A stretch of 64,000 bases of DNA from Mesorhizobium_K marinum (lineage in GTDB: Bacteria; Pseudomonadota; Alphaproteobacteria; Rhizobiales; Rhizobiaceae). Positions within the stretch are counted from its first letter, which is position 1. The number at the start of each line of letters is the position of its first letter. Both the position numbers and the translations under genes were made by a program. The notes below the pieces were generated by a model. That model was not told where the DNA came from and did not search any database. It was given only the letters and a program-made list of their open reading frames with translations. Positions 49,222 to 56,798 of the stretch are shown here, piece by piece. The stretch lies in assembly GCF_040813715.1 (NCBI RefSeq), contig NZ_JBFOCH010000001.1; one strand, 5' to 3'.

Positions 49222-50898
49222 TTAAACGCGGAACTGCTGGAGCTGTTCGGCCCAATCGATCGGAAGCTCGTCCCGCATCATGGTGCGGGCTGTGAGTTCG
49301 ACCGGCTGCCGTCCCCGGAGGATGGCATCGGCGATCTTTGGAGCCAGGAAGGCGAGTGGAAGGATACGACTAACGTCTGCGACATGTATGCCGACCTCAT
49401 TTGCCAGGTCCGCTATGGTCCTGCCTGAGCCGTCAGTAAGCATGCCGAGCATGATGTGCGCCTTGGCGAGGGTATCGACCAGACCATCATCAGGCTTCCT
49501 GACCGCCTGCTGGCCATCGAGAACAAGCCTCGCCTCGCATCCGCGACGTCGAAGGCTCATCGGGACGGAGATGGTGATTGAGTTGCCGGAAGAGCGGGCG
49601 ATTTGATTGTCGCCATTCCCGTTGGCGCCGAGCGCAGCACGAGGATTGATCTCAAAAGCCATCGCGCCTGGCTTTACGCAGATTGACCGAACCAAGCGTT
49701 TGAGCGCCTTGCCCTGTTCAGGCGTTGTGGTCCTGAGTTGCTCGCGGAGCGCCTTGGCTTCTGCGATCGCAGTTTGAGCTGGGATGGTCGGCGCCAGCAT
49801 GCCGACCCAGTCCGACATCATGACTTCGTCCTGAAGCATCACGTCGAGTTGATGAAGCACCGTCGTTTCCAGTTCAACTGCCGGCAATCGCCATCCAGAT
49901 GGGTCTTTGCCGGCCGTCTCAAGCCGATTGGAGATGTAGTAGCGGTAGCGCTTGCCACCCTTGACGGTGAAGGCCGGGCTCAAACGATCGCCGGTCTCAT
50001 CGAAGAGCAGTCCGGTGAGAAGATGCCGGCTTTGCGTCGTCGAGCCATTCGTGCGGCTGGGAGCCTGATCTTTTAAAAGTGCTGTCGCCACCGCATATGT
50101 CTCGTCGCTTATTATGGCTTCGTGCTCGCCATCGTAGATGAGCTCTTTGTGTCTTGCCTTGCCAATGTAAACGGGATTCGAAAGCAGGTGATAAAGCTTG
50201 CCACGCGTATACGGTGCTTGATGGGGTGAGCCGGAAGGCGACCCATCCTGCCTCGCGACAAGATCGGCATTCAATTCATCGGCCAGGGCTGGAACGGACT
50301 TTAGTTCGAGGTACCGCCGGAAGATCATCCGAACCATATTTGCCGCCTCCGGCTCAACCACTAGCTTCCTGTCGACGGCTCGGTAGCCGAGCGGCACGGT
50401 ACCGCCCATCCAGATGCCCTTCTTCCGGGAGGCCGCGATCTTGTCGCGAACGCGTTCTGCGGTCACCTCACGTTCGAACTGTGCGAAAGACAAAAGAACG
50501 TTGAGCGTCAGTCGTCCCATTGAGGTGGTGGTGTTGAACTGTTGGGTCACAGAGACGAAAGACACTTCGTTGGCGTCGAACACTTCTACGATTTTGGAAA
50601 AGTCCATCAACGACCGGGTGAGCCGGTCGATCTTGTAGACGACAACCACATCGACCTTCCGGTCGCGGATATCTTGCAGCAGGCGCTTTAGAGCCGGCCG
50701 CTCCATGGTACCACAAGATATGCCACCGTCATCGTAGTGATTATCGATCAGGCGCCAGCCCAGTCCGGCCTGTGATGCGACGAAGGCAGCACAAGCCTCA
50801 CGCTGGGCATCCAAAGAGTTGAACTCCTGGTCGAGACCCTCTTCGGTCGACTTCCTGGTATAGACTGCACAGCGCAGCTTTTTCTGGTGTCCGCTCAA
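49222..50898 (-). CDS. Large serine recombinase with zinc-ribbon-type C-terminal region
   Basis: 558 residues from a TTG at 50898 (LSGHQKKLRCAVYTRKST), with GAGG 11 bases upstream; the ATG at 51033 would overlap the DUF2924 gene by 112 bases. The resolvase catalytic domain shows CAVYTRKSTEEG with the Ser, VYKIDRLTRSLMDF, and the recombinase domain starts near KKGIWMGGTVPLGYR. The middle includes SNPVYIGKARHKELIYDGEHEAI. The helical C-terminus ends in a small regulator-like segment (GRTIADLANEVGIHVADVSR). It is a member of the recombinase-DUF2924-DUF3489 cassette common in Rhizobiales and acts in integration or excision. Confidence 0.9.
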   Translation of the reverse strand: MSGHQKKLRCAVYTRKSTEEGLDQEFNSLDAQREACAAFVASQAGLGWRLIDNHYDDGGISCGTMERPALKRLLQDIRDRKVDVVVVYKIDRLTRSLMDFSKIVEVFDANEVSFVSVTQQFNTTTSMGRLTLNVLLSFAQFEREVTAERVRDKIAASRKKGIWMGGTVPLGYRAVDRKLVVEPEAANMVRMIFRRYLELKSVPALADELNADLVARQDGSPSGSPHQAPYTRGKLYHLLSNPVYIGKARHKELIYDGEHEAIISDETYAVATALLKDQAPSRTNGSTTQSRHLLTGLLFDETGDRLSPAFTVKGGKRYRYYISNRLETAGKDPSGWRLPAVELETTVLHQLDVMLQDEVMMSDWVGMLAPTIPAQTAIAEAKALREQLRTTTPEQGKALKRLVRSICVKPGAMAFEINPRAALGANGNGDNQIARSSGNSITISVPMSLRRRGCEARLVLDGQQAVRKPDDGLVDTLAKAHIMLGMLTDGSGRTIADLANEVGIHVADVSRILPLAFLAPKIADAILRGRQPVELTARTMMRDELPIDWAEQLQQFRV

Positions 50899-50921
50899 AA
50901 TCCAAAGAACCTCGGACCGGA

Positions 50922-51371
50922 TTAGTGAGCGCCAGTGATCTGGCGGGCAATTGCCGTCAGCGACTTGTGCAGCCTGCCCTCGAACGCAAACCCCTCCTCC
51001 AAGACATCGACGACATGGCTGCGTCCATTCCACTCGCGAACCAATCGTGCGCCGGGAGACAGTAGCTTGCGGGGCTTAGCGATCTCAGAGGACGCCGAGG
51101 CATCTAGCTCTGCAGCGCTGCTTCCCGTTTCCGCGACGAACTGCTTCTTCATCCGAGCTATGGCGGCGCGAAGCATCGGGCGGGTGTCGGTCGGCAAGCC
51201 ACCGAGCCGGTTGGCCTGCTCGTGCCAGGCGGCAGCGCGCAGCAGGAAGTCACGCCGCGCACCTTTCGGCGGCGGGTGGCCATAAGTTTTCGTCCACCGC
51301 TCTGAGAGTTCTTCCCGCGAGAGGTCGCCAAGTGCAGCGACCTCTTTATCTATCAACACGACCTTCGACAT
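50922..51371 (-). CDS. DUF2924 protein
   Basis: 149 residues. The DUF2924 hallmark is LGDLSREELSERWTKTYG followed by HPPPKGARRDFLLRAAAWHE, and the C-terminal beta part LSPGARLVREWNGRSHVVDV and FEGRLHKSLTAIARQITG. It is regularly encoded with a large serine recombinase and DUF3489, as here, and may be its directionality or accessory factor. That role is inferred from co-occurrence only. It ends 23 bases before the recombinase TTG start. Confidence 0.88.
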   Translation of the reverse strand: MSKVVLIDKEVAALGDLSREELSERWTKTYGHPPPKGARRDFLLRAAAWHEQANRLGGLPTDTRPMLRAAIARMKKQFVAETGSSAAELDASASSEIAKPRKLLSPGARLVREWNGRSHVVDVLEEGFAFEGRLHKSLTAIARQITGAH

Positions 51372-51375
51372 GGCG

Positions 51376-51783
51376 TCACGCTGACTTTGCGTCGCTGTCG
51401 ATGCGATATCGGCGAACGCCGTCCTTGCCGACCTCGCTCATCAGGTTCAGAGCCAGCTTCTTCTTCACCACCGCTGACAGAAACCCGCGGACCGAATGTG
51501 CTTGCCAGCCAGTCTCTGTCATCAACGCCTCAATGCTGGCGCCTTTTGCACTGCGGAGCTTCTTAAGGGTCAGTTCCGACTTGGTAGTCTTTGAAGTCGC
51601 AGATTTGAATGCGGGCTCCGAACTGCGGGCAACCTTCCGAGGCTTGTTTCGCCCGGCCGGCTCCTGGCTTTGCCTCACACTTGTTTTGGTGGTCCGAGCC
51701 TTTGCAACGTCTGCCGACCGACCCTCACCGCTTGCAGCCACGTTAGCGACCGCACTTTCAGCCACCTTAGGTTTGCTTGCCAT
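51376..51783 (-). CDS. DUF3489 protein
   Basis: 135 residues. A low-complexity basic and Ser/Thr/Ala-rich N-terminal half precedes a winged-helix-like DUF3489 domain, KKLRSAKGASIEALMTETGW then QAHSVRGFLSAVVKKKLAL, ending VRRYRID. It probably binds DNA. It is the first gene of the leftward three-gene recombinase cassette, four bases before the DUF2924 gene. Confidence 0.87.
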   Translation of the reverse strand: MASKPKVAESAVANVAASGEGRSADVAKARTTKTSVRQSQEPAGRNKPRKVARSSEPAFKSATSKTTKSELTLKKLRSAKGASIEALMTETGWQAHSVRGFLSAVVKKKLALNLMSEVGKDGVRRYRIDSDAKSA

Positions 51784-52184
51784 CGTTTTGTCTCCGCTTC
51801 AGGTCCGGCCAATCCGGCCCCTGTACCGGGACGAGCCCGCGTCGGGCGGGCTGAGAATTCGCGGCTGGCTGTAACCACCCAGCCGCAGGTCCACCAATGC
51901 TTCCTTTGAGGAACAAGTCCAGTCGTCAACCCGGAAGAAACTCGTGTTCGTTCAAGCGAACCCGAAGAATCCGAAGTAGGCCGACTGCGGACGGTCCGGT
52001 TCTTGCTGCTTATCGGCCGCAAGGAGGTGCAGACCAGCATACGTCGCCGCGCCTGAACGTAACCAGGGGGCCGTGCACATGCCCGGTTGCTTTGCATCAG
52101 GGATGGAAGCCAGCTGGCAGGGACCGAATGCGGGCCCTGTTCACGACAGCCCGACCCGCCCGAACACTGGGATGCTATGCAGTA
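51784..52184. other. Gene-free stretch upstream of the DUF3489 gene
   Basis: About 400 bases in which I see no supported gene; the open frames crossing it have no recognisable domain or ribosome site. It should hold the promoter of the recombinase cassette. Confidence 0.5.
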
Positions 52185-52595
52185 TCAAGGCTGGCCAACG
52201 GGACTTGCGCCAGCGACCGCAAGCAGGTCTTGCTGCGGCTCTGCGGGCGGCGTGACGAAGCCGTCACCATCGACCTCGTGCTCCTTTAGGAACGGGGCCT
52301 CTTTGAGTTTGTCGCGAAGACCGAGCATGCGCTTTTCAGCCCGGCAGATGAAGGTGTTGTAGGTCATGGGGATGATGGTCACGCGCCCGTCCCATTCGGT
52401 TCGGATGCCGCCCTCACCAGGATCGATCTTCGACCCGAGGATGTAGCAGGCCGTCGTGGCCGCTTCGGTGAGGAGGCCATTGCTCCTCAGCTCCTTCACA
52501 TACCGCCACGACTGATCCTTCTGTTCCGAGCCGATGCCCACGCCAGGCTTTTTGATCTCGGCGACGCTGTAAAGCCAGCGCGCAACCCTGCACAT
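52185..52595 (-). pseudogene. C-terminal fragment of an unidentified protein
   Basis: 136 codons beginning mid-domain in character (WLYSVAEIKKPGVGIGSEQK), with a compact soluble region EWDGRVTIIPMTYNTFICRA and an acidic tail. The first strands look like the continuation of a larger protein: there is no good ribosome site, and the sequence just upstream (52600-52690) is where the catabolic gene block begins. Similar C-termini occur in large island ATPase-like proteins, but I cannot assign the family. It most likely marks an insertion or deletion breakpoint. Confidence 0.4.
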
Positions 52596-52710
52596 TCGGT
52601 CCAGCCATCCAAAGCTCTATCGGCGGACACTGGTCCCACGGTGTCAGCGCCTTCTACGCATTATTCTGGAGATTTGGTCGCCGGCTAGGTAGCGGCGATT
52701 CGGTTGAAAA

Positions 52711-53547
52711 TCAGAACGAACTGCCTGGATCCCAACGGATCGCCCATTTTTCGACGACGGAAACAATAGCGAAGCCGATGATGGCGATCATCGAGGCTAC
52801 AAAGATGGTGGCGAAAAGGCGTGGCGTGTCGAATTCGAACATGCTCTGCAGAAGCAGATATCCGATGCCGCTGTTGGATCCGATCCACTCGCCAACGATC
52901 GCGCCAAGTACGCACATGGTGACGGAGATCTTCAGCGCCGCAAAAATGTATGGCAACGCTGAAAATAGACGCACCTTGAGGAATATCTCGGTCTTGGATG
53001 CCGACAGGACATGCATCAGTTCGAGAAGCTGCGGGTTCACCGCGCGAAAGCCGCGGACGGAGTTTACCAGGGTTGGGAAGAAGCAAATCAGCGCCGCAAC
53101 AACGACCTTGGGCTCTATGCCGTTGCCAAGCAAAATCTTGAGGACAGGAGCGATGGCGACAATTGGGGTCGTGTTGACGAGAATCGCGACCGGATAGAAC
53201 ATTTCCTCGACGGGCTTCGCATAGACGAACGCCACTGCTACCAAGATGGCAACGATGTTGCCGAGCAAAAATCCCAGGAAACCCTCTACAATCGTCGGCC
53301 CTGCACTCTTGGCAAGCAGGCCCATGTCCTTGACCAAGGCGTTCGCAACGTCAACCGGCGAGGGCAGCAGATAGATCGGGACCGAAAACGCCCAGACTAC
53401 GAACTGCCAGACCGTCATCACGACGATCAAGCCGAGTGCCGCCATAATGATCGCGCGGGGGGTGCCGGCAGCCGGCACTAGGTCAGCCCACCGCAGGAAA
53501 GGGGCTTTGACCGTCCGCGAAGCGTCTTGAACAACCACCATGTTCAC
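52711..53547 (-). CDS. ABC transporter permease, NitT/TauT type
   Basis: 278 residues with about six TM helices, of the SsuC/TauC/ThiX-like group. The first TM is PRAIIMAALGLIVVMTVWQF. The cytoplasmic coupling loop with the EAA-like region is RGFRAVNPQLLELMHVLSAS, followed by LPYIFAALKISVTMCVLGAIVGE. It overlaps the upstream ATPase gene stop by four bases (ATGA). It is the last gene of the binding protein-ATPase-permease operon. The substrate class of these systems ranges over sulfonates, taurine, pyrimidine precursors and nitrate. Confidence 0.9.
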   Translation of the reverse strand: MNMVVVQDASRTVKAPFLRWADLVPAAGTPRAIIMAALGLIVVMTVWQFVVWAFSVPIYLLPSPVDVANALVKDMGLLAKSAGPTIVEGFLGFLLGNIVAILVAVAFVYAKPVEEMFYPVAILVNTTPIVAIAPVLKILLGNGIEPKVVVAALICFFPTLVNSVRGFRAVNPQLLELMHVLSASKTEIFLKVRLFSALPYIFAALKISVTMCVLGAIVGEWIGSNSGIGYLLLQSMFEFDTPRLFATIFVASMIAIIGFAIVSVVEKWAIRWDPGSSF

Positions 53548-54362
53548 CCTGCATCCAGCATTGCACGCAACCCGGCAACCTGACGTCCGGTTTCAGGGGC
53601 ATCCTTGAGTTCAAGGCCCCGCTCCTCCGGCAGATCGACGTCAAGAATTCCAACGATGCGCGAGGGACGCCGACCCATCACGACAACCCGCTGCGAAAGG
53701 AATACCGCCTCCTGCAGCGAATGGGTCACGAAAACAATTGTCACGCCGCTCTGCTTCCAGATCCTGAGCAGTTCTACATTGAGGGCGTCGCGCACCAGTT
53801 CGTCGAGCGCTCCAAAGGGTTCATCCATCAGAAGGAGGCGCGGCTTCGTCACCAGCGCGCGCGCGATCGATACGCGCTGGCGCATCCCGCCGGACAACTC
53901 GGCTGGCAAGCTGTTCTCGAAGCCGCCGAGTTGCACCAACTCGAGCGCTTCCATCGGGTCCATGAAATTGCCGACCTTGGGGTCCACGCCGCCAACCTTG
54001 AACGGCAGCCGAACGTTTTCGGTCACGCTAGCCCACGGCAGAAGAACAGACTGCTGGAACACCATGCTGAACAAGCGCGACCTTCGCGCATTGGCGGGGG
54101 TGCCGCCGAATATCGACACAGAACCTTCGGTGGGTTCGATGATATCGGCGATCACCCGCAGCAGTGTGGACTTCCCGCATCCAGAATGCCCGATCAGCGT
54201 CAGAAACTCGCCCTCGCGGACAGCGAGCGACACGTTGTCAATGGCCTTGACGCTGCGAGCGCTTCCCTTGAAGGTCACGCCCACATTGTCGATGTCGATG
54301 GCCGCTCCAGCCGTCCTTTGAGAAGGCGCGGTTTCGGCTTGGCCTGTCCGTGTCGCCAGCAT
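53544..54362 (-). CDS. ABC transporter ATP-binding protein, NitT/TauT type
   Basis: 272 residues. Walker A is GHSGCGKSTLLR, the Q-loop MVFQQSVLLPWA, the signature ELSGGMRQRVSIARAL, Walker B LLLMDEPFGALD and the H-loop FVTHSLQEA. It energises the adjacent permease. It starts five bases after the substrate-binding protein gene and is coupled to the permease gene by ATGA. A short C-terminal extension (DLPEERGLELKDAPETG) is usual in SsuB/TauB relatives. Confidence 0.92.
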   Translation of the reverse strand: MLATRTGQAETAPSQRTAGAAIDIDNVGVTFKGSARSVKAIDNVSLAVREGEFLTLIGHSGCGKSTLLRVIADIIEPTEGSVSIFGGTPANARRSRLFSMVFQQSVLLPWASVTENVRLPFKVGGVDPKVGNFMDPMEALELVQLGGFENSLPAELSGGMRQRVSIARALVTKPRLLLMDEPFGALDELVRDALNVELLRIWKQSGVTIVFVTHSLQEAVFLSQRVVVMGRRPSRIVGILDVDLPEERGLELKDAPETGRQVAGLRAMLDAG

Positions 54363-54367
54363 CGCGG

Positions 54368-55375
54368 CTACCTGTTCGAACGGTTGGAAGCCTTGAGGAC
54401 CCGGTCGTCGAACACATCCGCAGCCTTCATGCCCGGCTTGATCTCCCCGATCTTCGCATAGAGGTCGAGGGTGTTCTGCCAGCGATCAGCCTCGATGTTG
54501 CCGAAGCCATACTTCTTCGTTTCATCATTGTAGATGAACCCTTGATCCACCGTCACCATGAGTGAATCTTTCTCCTTGCCGGCATCGAGCGCATCAGACA
54601 TCGAAGCGATCAGAGCGCTCGCCTCGTCGGGATGATCGGCGGCATAGGCCCAGCCCTTGTCGGCCGCTTCGACGAACTTCACAAGCATGTCGGTGTCGTC
54701 AGCAATCGTCTCGTTTGTCGCAATGTAGTAGTTGGACTGGAACTGAAGGCCGTTGTCCCAGATGCTCTGCATGTTGTAGCCGCCTTCATGACTGATGATC
54801 GGCTCAATCTGCGCGAGGTTGGTGGGCCATGACGCCACGACGTCGATCTGACCTTGGAGCAGCGCAGGCGGCTGTGCCTGGACGAAGGTAATATCGCCCA
54901 TGGTCATGCCGTTGAAGTCCAGGATGGCCTTAATCTGAGCTTCGGCGTCCTGGCCGGCGCCGATAGTTTTCCCCTTCCAGTCCTTGATGCCCTTGATATT
55001 GGATTGGCCAAGCGAATAGAACGTCAGCGGCGCCTTTTGGAAGACCGCTGCAAAGCACTTGATCGGCAAGCCCTTGTTCGCGGCGTACATGATCTGAGGC
55101 GCATAGGCGATCGCGATGTCGGCGACGTCGGCGAGTGTTTCCTGCACCGGGTTGGAACCAGGACCACCGGGAAGAATTTCCACATCGAGGCCTGCGTCGG
55201 CGAAATACCCCTTCTTCAGGGCGACAATTTCGCCGGCCTGATCGCTGCCTGGAAGCCAGGCAAGCTGGAATCTGACCTTGCGGTTTGCAGCCTCGGCGGC
55301 GCCCGACTGCAGGGCGAGCGCACCGGCCAATAGGGCCAAGGCTGTCGAGGCAAGGAAGCTGCGTCTGGTGGTCAT
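54368..55375 (-). CDS. ABC transporter substrate-binding protein (NMT1/THI5-like)
   Basis: 335 residues from the ATG at 55375 (MTTRRSFLASTALALLAGAL), with GGGAGAA upstream. The twin-arginine-like RRSFL leader suggests Tat or Sec export to the periplasm. The NMT1/THI5-like domain begins RKVRFQLAWLPGSDQAGEI, with ALKKGYFADAGLDVEILPGG and the DVADIAIAYAPQIMYA segment. This family binds hydroxymethylpyrimidine-like, sulfonate or riboflavin-type ligands; the ligand here is open. It is the first gene of the leftward transporter operon downstream of a LysR gene. Confidence 0.9.
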   Translation of the reverse strand: MTTRRSFLASTALALLAGALALQSGAAEAANRKVRFQLAWLPGSDQAGEIVALKKGYFADAGLDVEILPGGPGSNPVQETLADVADIAIAYAPQIMYAANKGLPIKCFAAVFQKAPLTFYSLGQSNIKGIKDWKGKTIGAGQDAEAQIKAILDFNGMTMGDITFVQAQPPALLQGQIDVVASWPTNLAQIEPIISHEGGYNMQSIWDNGLQFQSNYYIATNETIADDTDMLVKFVEAADKGWAYAADHPDEASALIASMSDALDAGKEKDSLMVTVDQGFIYNDETKKYGFGNIEADRWQNTLDLYAKIGEIKPGMKAADVFDDRVLKASNRSNR

Positions 55376-55478
55376 TCTCGTGTTCTCCCAAGGTTCCCCT
55401 GCGGACACGGTCAAGCGCGTCCGAAACCGACGTTAGGTCCATGCATCGGACTCGACATCATATCTTTGTCTCCAGCAA

Positions 55479-55497
55479 CCATTACCCTTGGTTATGG
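55479..55497. promoter_or_regulatory. LysR-type dyad upstream of the ABC operon
   Basis: CCATTACC (55479-55486) and GGTTATGG (55490-55497) form an inverted repeat with one mismatch. It lies about 105 bases upstream of the binding-protein start, in the 266-base gap after the LysR gene. It is a candidate operator for that regulator. Confidence 0.35.
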
Positions 55498-55641
55498 CTT
55501 GATGACCGGAGCGCGATCTCGCCGAACCGCCCGAACGACGTTTCCCCGCCGCATTCAGGTGGCCCGTTCACTGTTGCTCAGAATGGACCGGCTGGTTCGT
55601 CCAGTCTCGAGACCGATCGTCCACGTCGCCGGCAGCTTTGC

Positions 55642-56589
55642 CTAAAGTTCCGTGTCGTAGAGCTGTGCCGGCGGGGTCGTCTCCTTGAAGACGTCGAGCA
55701 TCGTTTTCATGATTCCACGTTGCGGCGGAAGCCGTTCAAGACCATCGCGAAAGACAAAACCCATATCGAACTCGAGAGTCGGAGCATCGAGCTTGATCGC
55801 CTTGAGGCCTTCGCCAATTGGGCTGCTGGCGAGCATGGTCGATTCATAGAACAGATATTTTCCTGATCGCACCATGTCGACGCAGGCATAGATTGAACTG
55901 GTTTCGATCATATATCGTGGGGGCTCGGCCTGCCGAGCCTTCAGCAGCGCAGCGAAGCCGTTGAGCACATCGCGCGTAGCGACAAACGAGACGAACGGAT
56001 AGTCGGCGACGACACGAGAATCCACCGGCTCCTTCAGTTGCGCCAGCGGGTGGGTTTCAGAACACATAACGCCCAGTTCGGCACGGGCGATCTTAAGCCG
56101 GCGAAAGCCCGGCATTTCGTTCTGGCGGATAAGCGCTCCGGCGAAAATTTCAATTCGGCCGAGCCGCAGGTCTTCGATCATCTGGTCGACCTGTCCAGTC
56201 TGGACCATCAACCGATGTCGGGGAAATCGCGCATGAAAACGCGGAACCGCGGCGGGAATGACGGTTGAGGTCCAGACAGGACCGGATCCGATCGATATCG
56301 TTGCATCCTGTTCCGACAACAGGTTCTGGATTTCCTGAAGCGCGTGCTGGTACTCCAACCCGATGATCTGCGCGTGATCGAAGAATGTTCTGCCTGTCGG
56401 CGTCAGATCGGAACCTCCGGAATGGCGCTCAAAAAGCGCTGTCCCCAGAAGCTCTTCCAGACGCCTGATATTCTTGGAGAGTGCTGGTTGAGATATCCTC
56501 AGACGCCTGGCGGCGCGAGAGATGCCGCGCTCTTCGGCGACGACGACGAAATGCCTCAGCAGAGTCAGATTGGGAACGTCGAAGGTCAT
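55642..56589 (-). CDS. LysR-family transcriptional regulator
   Basis: 315 residues from the ATG at 56589 (MTFDVPNLTLLRHFVVVAEE); the much longer frame to 56985 is a shadow of the sulfatase leader. The N-terminal winged helix-turn-helix is GISRAARRLRISQPALSKNIRRLEE, followed by a periplasmic-binding-protein-like effector domain (GSGPVWTSTVIPAAVPRFHA). It lies between the leftward ABC operon and the rightward sulfatase gene and probably regulates both. The co-inducer is unknown. Confidence 0.9.
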   Translation of the reverse strand: MTFDVPNLTLLRHFVVVAEERGISRAARRLRISQPALSKNIRRLEELLGTALFERHSGGSDLTPTGRTFFDHAQIIGLEYQHALQEIQNLLSEQDATISIGSGPVWTSTVIPAAVPRFHARFPRHRLMVQTGQVDQMIEDLRLGRIEIFAGALIRQNEMPGFRRLKIARAELGVMCSETHPLAQLKEPVDSRVVADYPFVSFVATRDVLNGFAALLKARQAEPPRYMIETSSIYACVDMVRSGKYLFYESTMLASSPIGEGLKAIKLDAPTLEFDMGFVFRDGLERLPPQRGIMKTMLDVFKETTPPAQLYDTEL

Positions 56590-56798
56590 GCCCTGCCGTC
56601 GGACGCCATAACCAATTGGAATTAGACCTGCCGGGAATTGTATTGGGCGTCGATCTCGCTTTGTCAAACAAATGCCTCCTGGAAACGGGGGCGACCCCCT
56701 CCTGAACCGCTGCGTGCGCGGGCTGCATGCCGACATGTCCGATGGACTTGAGGTCCGCTCCGGCATCGCTGCCCAGCCCAATGATGTCGAGGACCAGA

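Noticed and set aside
51675..52289. Two overlapping frames upstream of the DUF3489 gene
   Set aside because: Arg/Ser/Pro-rich without a ribosome site or recognisable domain; not supported as genes.
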